Source of the DNA: Ottelia alismoides
Taxonomy: Eukaryota; Streptophyta; Magnoliopsida; Alismatales; Hydrocharitaceae
Assembly (NCBI GenBank): GCA_037367405.1
Contig: JAZKJV010010130.1
Coordinates: 992,001 to 1,056,000 of the forward strand
Length of the DNA: 64,000 nt
Reading direction: 5' to 3'
Positions 47,943 through 59,489 of the stretch are shown piece after piece. The position numbers and the translations under genes were made by a program. Position 1 is the stretch's first letter. Each line of letters begins with the position of its first letter. Under the pieces are notes generated by a model, which searched no databases, was not told where the DNA came from, and worked only from the letters and a program-made list of their open reading frames with translations.

Positions 47943-49251
47943 CTAAGCGTGCAATATAGCACACAAATCTTTAAAACTAGGGAAATGTGAATAATTAGGC
48001 CATCTCTTTCGGATCTCCTCTCTTTCAAAGCATGCTGAAAGAGATTTGCACCTAATGTGATGATCATGCAATCTCTTTACTTTGTCTTCGTAAATCAAAC
48101 TGTTGTCATATGTCCTATTTCGGATTTCCTCGATCTCGTTCAAGTTCAAGTTTCAACAATGCTTCCCTAGGTGACAACTCCAATTAATCTGCTTTATTGC
48201 CCATTTGGTTTTGTGAATCAGCTATGGTGGCAAATGACATGGATTGCCATGGATCATTCCGAATGGTGAAGTGCCCAATGGTGTCTTGTAGGATGTCCTA
48301 TAGGCCCACAGAACTTGGTCCAAGAGTTGGGACCATTTCTTCCTATCAGGATGAACCAACTTCTACAAAATACTCTTCACCTCTCTGTTCGAAACCTCTC
48401 CCATGCCATTGGATTTAGGTAGTAAGGACTAGTAACTCTGTGCTCAAATCCATAGTCCTTAGCTAAAGATCTCACATCCCGGTTCACAAAGTGGCTACCC
48501 CCATCAGATACTAGAACTATTGGTACCCCAAACCTAGCAATAATATGGTCTCTCACAAACTTACAAATAGTCTTGTTGTTTGCAGTTCGGGTTGGAATAG
48601 CCTCCACCCACCAAGACAAATAGTCAACAGCAAAAAAGATGTACTCATGTCCTTGATTTTTGAGAAAGGGACCCATAAAATCTATCCCCCATGCATCAAA
48701 AGCATCACAAATAATCATCAGTTGCATGAGCATCTCATCTCTCTATCCAACTATCCCTCCCGTTTTTGAAAGATTGGGCACGATCGTACAAAATCAATGG
48801 CATCTTTGAATAGGGTCGGCAAATACAATCCACATTGAAGTACCTTGTGAGTGGTTCTCTTCCCTGAATGGTATCCTCCAGCCTCAAGTGAATTACAATA
48901 TGTGAAGACACTCTGGTAGTCCTCCTGAGGAATACACCTTCTCCAAACACAATCTAGCCCTCCGAAGAAAAGGAAAGGATCATCCCAATGGTATCTCCTC
49001 GAATCCATCTTCAGTCGGTCAATGTTGCTCCTAGTTCAACCATGTGGAACCTGCTTGGAAACAAGAAAGTTCACCACGTTGGCATACCATGGGAGTGAGT
49101 CAATAACACAAATTAACTTGTCTAGGAAGGCCTCTCTAATCCGCTCATAATCAGGAGAGTTCTTAATCTTAATTCGAAAAAGATTATCAGACACAATATT
49201 CTTCAATCCAGGTTTATCTTTTATATCCAATTCAAACTCTCGTAGGAGCAA
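47943..49251 (-). pseudogene. Degenerate gypsy pol (RNase H end and integrase)
   Basis: In element order: the RNase H tail REFELDIKDKPGLKN (about 49230 downward), with the last catalytic site decayed to SDNLFR; the linker DSLPWYANVVNFLVS; the zinc finger at 48751-49008 (TYCNSLEAGGYHSG, later RSCPIFQ, so several ligands are lost); the integrase core at 48377-48733 with WGIDFMGPF and VSDGGSHF intact and a frameshift just before the catalytic Glu; and the C-terminal region at 47943-48149. Several stops and frameshifts make it non-functional. The open frame at its right end runs on into antisense of the neighbouring integrase, which is an artefact of the junction. Confidence 0.85.
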
Positions 49252-49860
49252 TTGTGAAGCCGGACAGAAAGAATTGGTCCCAACTTTTGGACTCTGTCCT
49301 ATGGGCATATAGAACTGCTTACAAGTCTCCCTTAGGCTTGTCGCCCTATCGTCTTGTATATGGAAAGCCATGCCATCTGCCCATGGACTTAATTCACAAA
49401 TATTTATGGGCTATCACCATCTGGAATCTGGACTCACAAAGAAGTGGTCAGAAAAGGAAAGATGATCTGAACATGCTCCTGGAATTTTGAGACTATGCAT
49501 ATGATAACACCTTGATGTACAAGGAGAAGATGAAACGTTGGCACAACCGGTACACCAGATGAAAGACCTTCGAAGTTGGATAGAAAATGTGGCTATTCGA
49601 TGCAAAGTTAAAGATCTTCCCGAGTAAATTAAGGAGCAAATGGACAAGGCCATTCCAAGTTCGAGAAGTGTGTGACAATGGTAGCATTGCAATATCATAA
49701 TTATCTCCTGACACACAACCATTTGTCATCAACGGTCAACTCCTGAAGCCTTACCTCGAGCATGACACTTTCTTGGTCGTTGTCGACTCCATCCAAGTAC
49801 TGCACTCCGATGATACATCCACAACACTATCATCATCAAAAGATTCAGATAATGCAACTC
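49252..49860 (+). pseudogene. C-terminal gypsy integrase fragment in opposite orientation
   Basis: From GTGAAGCCGGACAG the plus strand encodes KPDRKNWSQLLDSVLWAYRTAYKSPLG...YRLVYGKPCHLP (open 49254-49490). It then continues through frameshifts to RWHNRYTR-like and SKLRSKWTRPFQV-like text and the tail at about 49720-49800. It closely matches 16610-17100, so both come from one family. It lacks the catalytic core. It abuts minus-strand RNase H sequence at about 49252. Confidence 0.85.
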
Positions 49861-49877
49861 AAAAACTCTTCCTTTAA

Positions 49878-49951
49878 ATTGCCATTGCCATTGCCATTGC
49901 AGATCCCATTGCCATTGCAGAACCTGTAGATCCCATTGCCATTGCAGAACA
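49878..49951 (+). repeat. CCATTG microsatellite-like run
   Basis: ATTGCCATTGCCATTGCC followed by two GATCCCATTGCCATTGCAG units. Confidence 0.9.
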
Positions 49952-51590
49952 CCGCCCGTGTCTGGAGGAATCGATGATCGAAGCTCGGAGGCAGGGATGT
50001 TCTTCCCTGTTCTTCGAGCAAAGAAACAGTCGTTGGATCGACTTCACCGCCCAGTTCTAATCATAGTCGTTCAATCACGTCGCGCCCTCAACCATCTGAT
50101 GATGTTCAGGATCCCATCCACACCGCAGATTGGCGAAGGGGTGTCGTCCATCCAGAACTTGACACGCGGATAAGGGGATGGCTCTCTCTCGTCCGATTGC
50201 ACCTATATCAGGGTAATTTGCATATTTAACCCTGCATATTTTTTATTTATTATTTTATCCTGTGAATAAAAAGTAGTGTAAATAAAATTGGGAATTTTGC
50301 AAAAGGGCCCCTGTGTTTATTATATTTACATATGGTTCCTGTTCACGTCACCTCATATGTCGTCCCACGTGAGGTGGTGAAATTGCATTGAAGCCCCTAG
50401 CATTTTTGTATATTATAAAATAGTTCTGAAACATTAATTAAATGTTGTTGTATGATGGCAAATTTGCATCTGGGCCACTAGACTTTATTTTATTTGTGAA
50501 AATGCCCCTGTCAAGACACGTATTTTTATGTCTTTTGTCTATTTATTAAATATAGTTATATTGCTCCTAAAAATACAAAAAATAGGGTTAAATGCCTCAT
50601 GACTTGTACTTTCAAGCCATGTGCTTGTTTGTCATTTTGTGCATTTTAATCATTTATTTAAAATGAAATGGAGCTTATTTATTCCTTGTTTAGCTTAAAC
50701 ACTAAAAAATATAAAAATGTGTCTAAAAATTTTATAAAAAAAATTGTATAGTATATTTCATTCGATTCAAATTTAGCCCAAAAGCACTAAAAATAGAAAA
50801 ACAAAAGGCCTAAAAATCGAAAAACACCGAAAACTTTTATAAAAATCTAAAAAATCCTTTGAAAATCTAAAAATATGTTTTTCGATTTTAAATCTTTCTT
50901 TATATAAATATCTAGATATTAAAATTAATTTAGACAATTTTGGGACAAATTTACTATTTTTTTAATATCCAAATCAATTTCGGGTATTTTATTTATTCCT
51001 TATTTTGGTGTATTTTTTACTTTAAAAATACATAAGAGTTATCAAAAAATCCAGGAAAAATACAAACAACATTAGAAAAATATGAAAAACCAAAAAAGAA
51101 TTTATTTTTTTAAATTTTCTCGATATTTATTTATAAATATACTTTTATATCTTGTATATTTATATAAAGTCTTATATATGCTATATTGTTTACATAAAAG
51201 AAAAAGTAATATAAAAATATAAAAATATAAAAAGAAAATATAAAAACAAAAAAATTAAAAATCAAATATAAAAATATAAAATAAAATAGAATAAAAAATT
51301 ATATAAAATAAAAAACCAACAAATAGATCTAGGAATATATATGATGAATGACTTGGTTGTACACAAATAACCTTAGGCTACCATTTTGCTCTTTGTGGTT
51401 CGACCTCTACATGCTTGCTTACTATGCATCTTATGGTAGAGAAAAATAGATTTTTACCCCGCATGTGTTATTCATTGCCTTTATATGTTGTGGGTTAATT
51501 GCTGACTAACAGGGGATCTTATAGTGGTCAACTCATCGACCATGGTCTCGCCTTGTGAGGTGGACCAATTATTCATCAGTGGACCAATTA
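49952..51590 (+). mobile_element. 5'-truncated gypsy LTR (plus strand)
   Basis: It begins inside the LTR centre (TGTTCTTCCCTGTTCTTCG, as at about 21453 and 52800). CACGTGAGG and GTTCACGTC words lie near 50342-50374, then a long AT-rich part, TTCGACC at 51399-51405 and GTGGGTTAATTGCTGAC near 51489. No TATA or U3 remains. A new LTR piece follows directly. Confidence 0.65.
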
Positions 51591-51823
51591 AAACATAAGC
51601 CCAGTTGACCTGGGTCAACTACCCCCTCTCTCTTCCAGGCGTGTCGGACCTGTAAACCACCCATCTTCTCCCCTTTTTCACGGCCAACCTATCACTCTAA
51701 TCGACCTAATTTCACATGCAAACCTATAGTCGAGCATTCCTAATACATGCCTAATCCTAAAATGTCTTGTAAATGCCATCAATTCTCCAAAAATCACAGG
51801 TTAATAAGGACCTCATCTCTATT

Positions 51824-51831
51824 TATAAATA
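51824..51831 (+). promoter_or_regulatory. TATA box of the LTR promoter
   Basis: TATAAATA, followed 192 bp later by CAG/GTATGAG; same layout as at 20717. Confidence 0.55.
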
Positions 51832-52076
51832 AGCCTCCTTGCCTTCCTTCTCCGTTTGATCCCTCTTCAAGTCCTAAATCCCCCTGTCGTATATGTTTGT
51901 GTTCCAGGTGACAAAGAGAGCATCCCCTAAGGTGCGAGGTGGCACTAGGAGGAGAGGAGGCGGTCCAAGGTGGAGCTCCAGTGATGCCTCTGGTCCTCTA
52001 CTCCCTGGTTTTCAGGTATGAGTACACCCTTTTTATCCATTTTGAGGTAGTTTTAGTTAGTTTAATTTCATTACTG

Positions 52077-52460
52077 TCATTTATTTTACAAGTAGATTAG
52101 TATCTTAGGATAAATCCCAAATCTTTGATCATCAGATCTCACTGCTCCAACCATGTTTCACTGTGAATCATACTCGTTCCGACCCATCTATCACTTCCAC
52201 CTTCTTCCCCATCGCACGATGTATCTGTTCCAGCTTTCGACCCTTCCTGGTCCTTCATGCCATTCTTGTCATTTATTTTGTAAGTAGATCGGTATCTTAG
52301 GATAAATCCCAAATCTTCGATCGTCATATCTCACTGCTCCGACCATGTTTCACTGTGAATCATACTCGTTCCGACCCATCTATAACTTCCACCTTCTTCC
52401 CCATCGCATGATGTACCCATTCCAGCTTTCGAGCCCTCATGGTCCTTCGTGCATCACTGA
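52077..52460 (+). repeat. 192-bp tandem duplication in the LTR
   Basis: Units start TCATTTATTTT at 52077 and 52269 and share ATCTTAGGATAAATCCCAAA and CATGTTTCACTGTGAATC. I count roughly 15 differences, so this is older than the 605-bp duplication at 6932. Confidence 0.92.
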
Positions 52461-54503
52461 GTTAGAGCTCCTCCACCACCTCTTGCCAGAGCTCCTCCAT
52501 CTCGCTCACCCCCAATGCACAACGGCTTCTAGTTAGGTTGAGGTGATTCACCTCGAGCCTTTGAGTCTTCTCCTTTAGGTATGCAAAGACAAAGACCCCA
52601 TGAGGGTCGAATCTGTAGCAGGAGAAGGCCCCCAGGTGCCTAGTTCTTCATTGAGATCTAGGCTTATTCCCAGCGAGGCACGGACCATCTTGCCAGTACC
52701 AGTCGTGGCGGACAACTTCTAGGAAGCTAAGGAGACCATTAGCGCAACCCTAGGTGGCCAGGACGAGGAGGATTGCACGATCGAACAAGGACAGGGACGT
52801 GTTCTTCCCTGTTCTTGCTCTTACCCTCAGAGTCGCTAGATGATACGCACGGTCTAGATCTAATCTGGGTCGTTGATTGCAGACGAAGTGGTGCCTCACC
52901 TCAGCCATCGATCGAGTTAAGTGGCGCCTACGTAGCGCCATCACAACGCTCCCTTCTACCGATTAAAGGGGTAAATTGCATAGCACACCCCTCATTTTAT
53001 TTATTTTATTTTTAATCATGTAAATATTTTTCATAGATGTAAAAATATTGTAATAATTGCAAGAAGGCCCTTATACTTTTCGTGATTTATTTTTGGATCC
53101 GTGCTAGCTCACATCACGTAGGCAGCCACGTGAGATGGGCAAGTTGCAGGGTACAACCTGGTTTTTGTTAAATTGTAAATTAGTCAATAAAATTTAAATT
53201 TAAATTGTAAAATTTTGGGAAATGTGCATGTAAACCCCTGCCTTATATTTGAATTGCAAATATGTCCCTTCTCGTTTAAACATTTTTGTATATGTTTGTC
53301 TATTTTTTATAAATACCATACATGCTCCAACAATTATGAGAAAATAGGATAAGGTACATGGATGCATGATTTTTCATTCTATATAGTTAATTTTATCGTT
53401 TATACACTTTGCATATTTTATTATAATTCAAAAAGTGCGCATTTTCCCTTGTTTGACTTTGAAAATACCTAAAAATTATAAAACATTTTTTTGAAAAATT
53501 CAAAAATAATTATTATTGTCTATTAAGTATTTTATAACTCTAGACCGAAAATCCCTAAAAAGAAAATTACTAAAAATCAAAAAACTACAAAATCCTTATA
53601 AAAATTATAAAAAATCTTTTAAAAATCCAATAATATTTTTTATCTCTGAATTTTCTTCATATTATATATTATCTATTAAAAATAGTTTTGAAAATTATTT
53701 AGCTTTTATCTATTTTTAAATTCCTAGAAAATTTGGCATATTTAATGAGTCATTGTTTTTTACTATTATGTACATTAAAAATACCTAAAAATATAAAATA
53801 CTGAAAATCACATAAATAGTAGAAAAAAATAAAAAACCCAAAAAAAATTGCAAATTTTGATTATTTTTATTTATATGTATAATTATGATACCCATATTAC
53901 ATTATATACCTATATAGTCCATACTATTATGTAATTATTATAAATACCTTATAAATATTTTTAATATCTTAAAATATATATAAAGGATTGTACCTTAGGG
54001 TATTTTTTTGATTTTTGATGTATTTATTATATTATATATAAATCTTATATCATATGTACATTGTCTTATATATATTACTCTTATGTGTATACATCTATAC
54101 AATATTATATAATATTAAAATTAAAAAGAAACTGAAAAGCAGAAAATGAATATATATATATAAGATATAAAAGTTAAATCAAATAAAAATGTGTAAAACC
54201 AAAAACCCACACAAAATTACTAAGCAGACGCTTGTGTACATAATTTCTTTTGGTTATATTCAGTAGGCTAGGCTACCATGTTTGCTCCTAGTGGCTCGAC
54301 CTCTACATGCATACACATTATACACCTTTGTTTGTAGAATAAAATAAATTGTACTTCACATCTTTTTATTAGTCGATTATTCATATGTTGTGGGTACTTG
54401 TTGTTTGAATCAGAGATTCGTGAGCGGTCACCTCAGCGACACTCTATATTTGCTTTTGTAGTGAGGATAATTTTTAGAACCTTGCAAATACTTGTTCAAC
54501 AAA

Positions 54504-54521
54504 TGGCATCGTTGCTGGGGA
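54504..54521 (+). other. Decayed primer-binding site, tRNA-Asp type
   Basis: TGGCATCGTTGCTGGGGA matches the tRNA-Asp primer complement (TGGCGCCGTTGCCGGGGA) at 15 of 18 positions, right after the LTR. Confidence 0.8.
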
Positions 54522-56799
54522 GCTACGTGTTGTAGCCTAATTTGTACATAGTTCTCCTTTCTTTTATTTTTGTGTACATGTTTTTCTACATTTTTCAGAC
54601 TTGTATATATTTTAGCTTTTATTTCTTTGAACATATTGTTTGATTATATGTGCAAATACATCTCTTTTTTGTCTTTGATGTAAGGGCCCGCCACGCGAGG
54701 ATGACTATTTAGGAGGTCGATGCAGCCAAGCTTGGTGGAGACTGACCTTCTTGCCCTTACCAGTAGGAGAAGCACCAAGCATAGCAAAGAGAATACGTAG
54801 CATAGACCTTAGTGTACAATTTTATTTTATTCTTGGTGAGAGAGTGATTTATTATTAATTATTATTATTATTAATATAGGGACTTGGACATTAGACTCTA
54901 GGACCTATTTTACCAAGTGTCTATTCAGTTGGGGTCCTCGTGGTTATCTACGAGTTTTCTTCGCCTTCTCTTTTTATTTCTCCCTATTTTCTATTTATTT
55001 TCATTTATTTCCCGATGTTTTGAGTTTTCTTCCTTTGTTTTTATTTGTTTTGTGTGCATGAAGCCTGCAGATTTTAGGACTTCTTGTATCAGTTATTAGG
55101 TCCAAACCCTAATGAATCTTGTTTCTATAGTCTTCTACATTTGGATCTAGTCCAATTATTAAGCGTTAACTATTTAGACTTGAACCCACACACAGAGAGA
55201 GGCACCATACAACGCTAGCAGGACCCGTTGTGATGGGCACCGAGGTTTCTCTAAGATTGGATTCTCGGGTTCATTTCTGAGTGACTAACATATGGTTCTT
55301 CATGGTTAATAGTAGTTTATGCTTTGGGTGATTTTGTCGATTGCACACTTCCATGTAGATAGGTTTTAAAATTTTGTTTTGCGTACCACATGGAGAGAGC
55401 TGGGAAGCACTGTAAGTCTCTAACTCTGCATGCATCATTAGATTCTATGGTGATATTTCCATCATTGAATTGACTTAAACATCTTTTTCGCTATCTCCCT
55501 CTTATTTTAAACAACTAGGACTTAAATGAAAATTCATAAAATTGTTAGGCACTTGGATGAAAAATATCCAAAAAAAGTGACAACCTAAAAACTAAAACAA
55601 GGGGACTATTAAATAAATTTTGACTCTAATTAAAATCTGTAATGGATTGCATTATTTGGGGTTCATAAAGCCTTCATTGTCTTCAATAACCTTAGAAGGA
55701 GACCAAAAACCCTCCCATGAGCGAGGAGCAACCCACTAAGGATTAGAGCCCAGAACCCAATCTATAACTGCCATGCGTATCACTTGGATTTCTGAAGTAT
55801 TGGCACTTCTATCGTACGTGGATGAGTAGGACCTGGTCAACGATGATGTTCTTACATTATGTAGGACATCGACCTTGTTTGAAGTACTGAGCTTAGGCCA
55901 CGCCCTCATGGGTGTGTGTGTCTCATCGTCTCGCATCAGAGTAGGACCTTGTATGCTCATGGTTGATTCCATTGCGAGCATGGTCTAAAGTAGTGGTTTC
56001 ACCTATCAGCTTCCTCACTCTCATTCTTTGGCTGAGTAGGGATCTAGGAAGGGTTACAAGGACCTCAAAAAGTGCAGACAACAAGTTACAAAGGAGAAGG
56101 ACAAGTACGCGATACTAGTCTGGTAGTATTCTCGCTCCTATAGGGGGAGCGTCTAAGGATGTCTTAAAAGATATACCTGCAATAATAACTCTAAAAATGA
56201 AAGATAAAAATATCATATCCTTTATGACTTCACATGTGTAGAGTTGATGAACCCAATTTTGTATAATGTATTCTATGGATCTAGATTAAGGGTCAAAGAC
56301 CAAGTCCCACGCACTTGCATAAATTTTGTCTTACGTGTTTCCTCTTTGACCCCATGCTCGTTTTGAGCTTTTCTACTGTTTCACATTCCTTTTATTCCTC
56401 GTTGACCATCATATACTTCCTCCTGCATCAATCCTTCTTTTCCCCCATGATGTTAATCCATGGATGGTCTAGCCAGGACTCCATCGACACCTACATAGAT
56501 TCCATGGACTCGACACAATTAATAATTCGAGGAAATTCCCAAGAACCTAGTTCAGACCTTACGAACCGATCACCAGACTCCTTGTCTTCTTTCACTCTCT
56601 TTCTATTTATTAATAAATCAGGACCACTCTTGTCCCACTTTCTCCCGTTGCGAATGAAGGTCGATTTCAGTTTACATCTTTTACTCCATTCACAACTATC
56701 TGGGATTGACCTTAATCTCATGTTCATCACTTCAGTTGTTATTCAGTTTCACAATTGGTCTGATTGGGACACCTCTTACATTGCAGATAGAAGTTAGTC
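54522..56799 (+). mobile_element. Long leader of the plus-strand Athila-type element
   Basis: About 2.3 kb between primer site and gag, as is common in this lineage. The early part contains a GCCCGCCACGCGAGGATGAC segment. The only sizeable ORF is 56315-56797 (160 codons), rich in Ser/Leu/Phe with a hydrophobic start and no domain; it ends three bases before the gag ATG. I do not call it a gene. Confidence 0.5.
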
Positions 56800-58060
56800 A
56801 TGGATCCCAATCCGGAGTTCATTTCATCAGACTCAAACCCAGAGATGGCTCCAGGTGGAAAAAGAAAAGGATTAGGACAACCTTCACCCCAGACAGAGTA
56901 GGACCCAACGCCCGATCATAATCTAGTGAATGCTCAGTTTCTACCTGTGGTGGATCCTATTTTAATAAGGATGAAGATATCATCTGGAAAATATTTGAGG
57001 AAATGGCCGAAGGAGAGGCATCCATCTCATCATCACATGCTTACCAAAGGTAGCCCTAGATCCTACACAAGCTTGTCCATATGGTCACGCCCAAGGAAGC
57101 GGATAAAGATGAAAGCTCCAACCTCGGCATCGTCAGGGGCCATCTGTCCAAAGTAGACATCATTGAAAACGATCACATGATTTGGATAAATTAGAAGTGA
57201 TCGAACAAAGAACCTAACATATGCACAAGTTAGACCATTTACCAAGAAAATAGAGTTGCTTATGAGTGCCATCAATGCCTACCAGTCAACAACTCCACCG
57301 TCCGAGAATTCGGCCGAGAAGAAAGAAGAGCAGCGCACACAGCATCAGCATTAGCCTAGTACACAACAGTCGGTGGTTCATCACATGTATTACGTGCAAA
57401 CTCCCAACCAGGCATCGCATCAGTAGAAGTTGGTGGTAAACTAGAATTTCAGTCTTCTTATGATCCATTTTCCACTCCACCGCCTCTCATTCAAGAGGTG
57501 GATGGAGTTTGGTCTAATGACACGCAGTTGACCCATCCAAGCGGACCTCAACAGAGCCAGACTGTGAATTGACGCTCGTTCCCTCATCATCAAGGAGGGA
57601 GATTTGTCCAGTCCTTTCAGCCTCAGTACCACCAGTCTCCACAGTACCATAATAATTGGAGACAGATTCAGCAGTACCAGCAGCTGCAATACTTCCAGCA
57701 CCAGCCGTATCATTAATATGGGACTGCACCTCAGTAGTAGTATCCTCCTCCTCACTACTAGCAGTATCATCTTCCTCCACCTCATCATCATTATCCTTCC
57801 AACCACCAGCAACCTCAGCATCACCAGCCACAGCGTGGTCAGCACATTGAACTATCCGAGGCGGTTCATGTGAACCCGAGCCTCGATTGCTTGACCTAGT
57901 TGGTAAAGGGCTTAGTAGAGATGACACGGAATCTAGATGACCTGACAGCCACCAAAACTCCAATTCCATCCCAATTTGAAGATAACCCTAATAATTTCAA
58001 GCGGAAAGAGCAAGCAGAATGTGAAGTCATGTTTGTTCCTTCAGAGTCAGATGATTGGTT
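56800..58060 (+). pseudogene. Degenerate gag
   Basis: It starts ATG at 56800 (MDPNPEFISSDSNPEMAPGG), broken by a stop after about 33 codons and again repeatedly. The C-terminal half (57590-57840) is a Gln/His/Tyr/Pro-rich tract (FQPQYHQSPQYHNNWRQI, HHHYPSNHQQPQHHQPQ), followed by a short helical tail near 57900 (KGLVEMTRNLDDLTA). This matches the layout of the gag stub at 5001-5340. The capsid region is largely unreadable, and much appears deleted between 57200 and 57500. Antisense ORFs of 134 and 151 codons here are shadows of the CAG/CAC-rich repeat. Confidence 0.65.
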
Positions 58061-58069
58061 TTATTTTGT

Positions 58070-59302
58070 CTAATGTTGTTATTCTTAGGAGCGGTAGGAC
58101 CTTGCCTCTGTCTACCACTATTAGAGGAAGAATAAAGCATCAACTGGTGAATCATTGTCTTCTACATCAATCGTGTTAGTCACATCTTCAAGTGAGGAAG
58201 AAGAAGGAGGAACCACACTGGCCACTACAAGCCACCACCTCCAGTAAAAAGAATAAAAATTTGAAAAATGAAAAAGACCAAAAAGTTGATTGTAGTCGAG
58301 GTGAAGCCGCACCAGCCATGGAAGAGCCAGCTCCAGCAACCAATCCAGTACCAGCCAATGGAGCAACGACTGCAGCTTTTGGACATCCACCCCCTACCCA
58401 AAATTGTACAACTTTTTGCAGTCTAATTGTACAAGATGTTGTGGACATGAATTATGATGTAAATGAGAATCGTACTTTTGATTTCAGTTCTGTACATATT
58501 CATTTTCCTGGTGCAACTGAAAAATCCAAAAAATGCAAAATGAAAAAAATGCATTATCTGATCCAGGTGTTGTGGAGATTATTAAAAATTTGATTGTGGA
58601 ATTACCTTTGATGAAAGCCACAGAATATATGCCCGTTGTGAAGAATGGCTTGATGAAAGCATGCACGAACAAGGGTCAGTCGAACCGTAATAACAAATAT
58701 CAGCTAGTTGAAAAGCATGTCCTCACCATGGCTACAATCGTAGCCATCAGCAATCTCCTAGAAAAGAAACCAGATAAAGGAGCGCCTTTAATCAGATGCA
58801 AGATCTTTGACCAAGTATTCAAGCAAACCCTTCTTGATAACGACTCTTCAATCAACCTCATGCCTGCCTCATTGCTCACAGAATTTGGGTTGGGTCTGCT
58901 CAAGCCGACATGCATGATCTTTCATTTCATTTATTGATCGATCAAGCAACCTCGAGGATTGTTGGAAGACGTTGTCGTAACGGTACAGAACATGCAGTTT
59001 CCTATTGATTTTGTAGTCCTTGATATGGACTCTCTTGCACCATTACTCCAGACCCTGACTATTCTTAGTCGGCCATTCTTGTGAACTGCAGAGGTCGTGG
59101 TGGACTATGGGTATGGGAAGATCACGTTGTGCTTGAGTAGCAACAAACTAACATTGGACATGGACACTGAACCAAAGGCCGTATATGTTGAAAGCAGAGC
59201 AGCACCATCTGAAGTAGACGACGACATTATTACGGAAGTCAGAGATACCAAATTATTTTTGAATAACACATGGACCCTGAAAATCCTCTCTCCTAAGGAT
59301 TG
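58070..59302 (+). pseudogene. Degenerate aspartic protease region of pol
   Basis: It opens with VILRSGRTLPLS (about 58072-58107), parallel to NFIRLRSGR in the intact copy at 3887-4996. An Ala/Pro/Glu linker at 58300-58400 is followed by the open 58533-58937, with KHVLTMATIVAISNLL and the active-site text LLDNDSSINLMPASLL. The usual D-N-G-S reads D-N-D-S, a change expected to harm the enzyme. A stop follows at about 58936, a further piece is readable to LSRPFL-like text, and 59097-59303 (MVDYGYGKITLCL...) is open. Dead by several frameshifts. Confidence 0.75.
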
Positions 59303-59489
59303 AGTAGTGATGTACCTTTTTTATTTGGAAGATTCATGCCAGTCCAAACATTATGAATTCATTGATGATTTGTCTGTCACAATGTCAGCTAAGCCATGAG
59401 TAACTGAGGTAAGCAGTACCTCCCAAATTTCGATGGATCATACACCTACCAGTTTAGTTTCTGAAGTGATTGAGAAGTAGGCTAGATTA

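Larger units (their letters stand above)
51591..54500 (+). mobile_element. 5' LTR (U3-truncated) of the plus-strand Athila-type element
   Basis: It starts in U3 text shared with about 20550 (GGACCAAT). TATAAATA is at 51824, with a donor-like CAGGTATG at 52013. A 192-bp tandem duplication spans 52077-52460, with TCTTCCCTGTTCTTG near 52803 and a CACGTGAG word near 53130. The CTCGACC motif is at 54295 and GTTGTGGGTAC near 54380. It ends just before a tRNA-Asp-type primer site at 54504, so it is the 5' LTR of the element to its right. Confidence 0.7.

Noticed and set aside
49036..49371. A continuous 111-codon minus ORF across 49252
   Set aside because: The upstream part is antisense of a plus-strand integrase fragment; only the part left of about 49252 is real RNase H/linker text.
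57441..57969. Antisense ORFs of 134 and 151 codons opposite gag
   Set aside because: They mirror the CAG/CAC-rich Gln/His tract of gag; the Leu/Val-rich or Ser/Thr-rich composition is what the antisense of such repeats gives. No domain.
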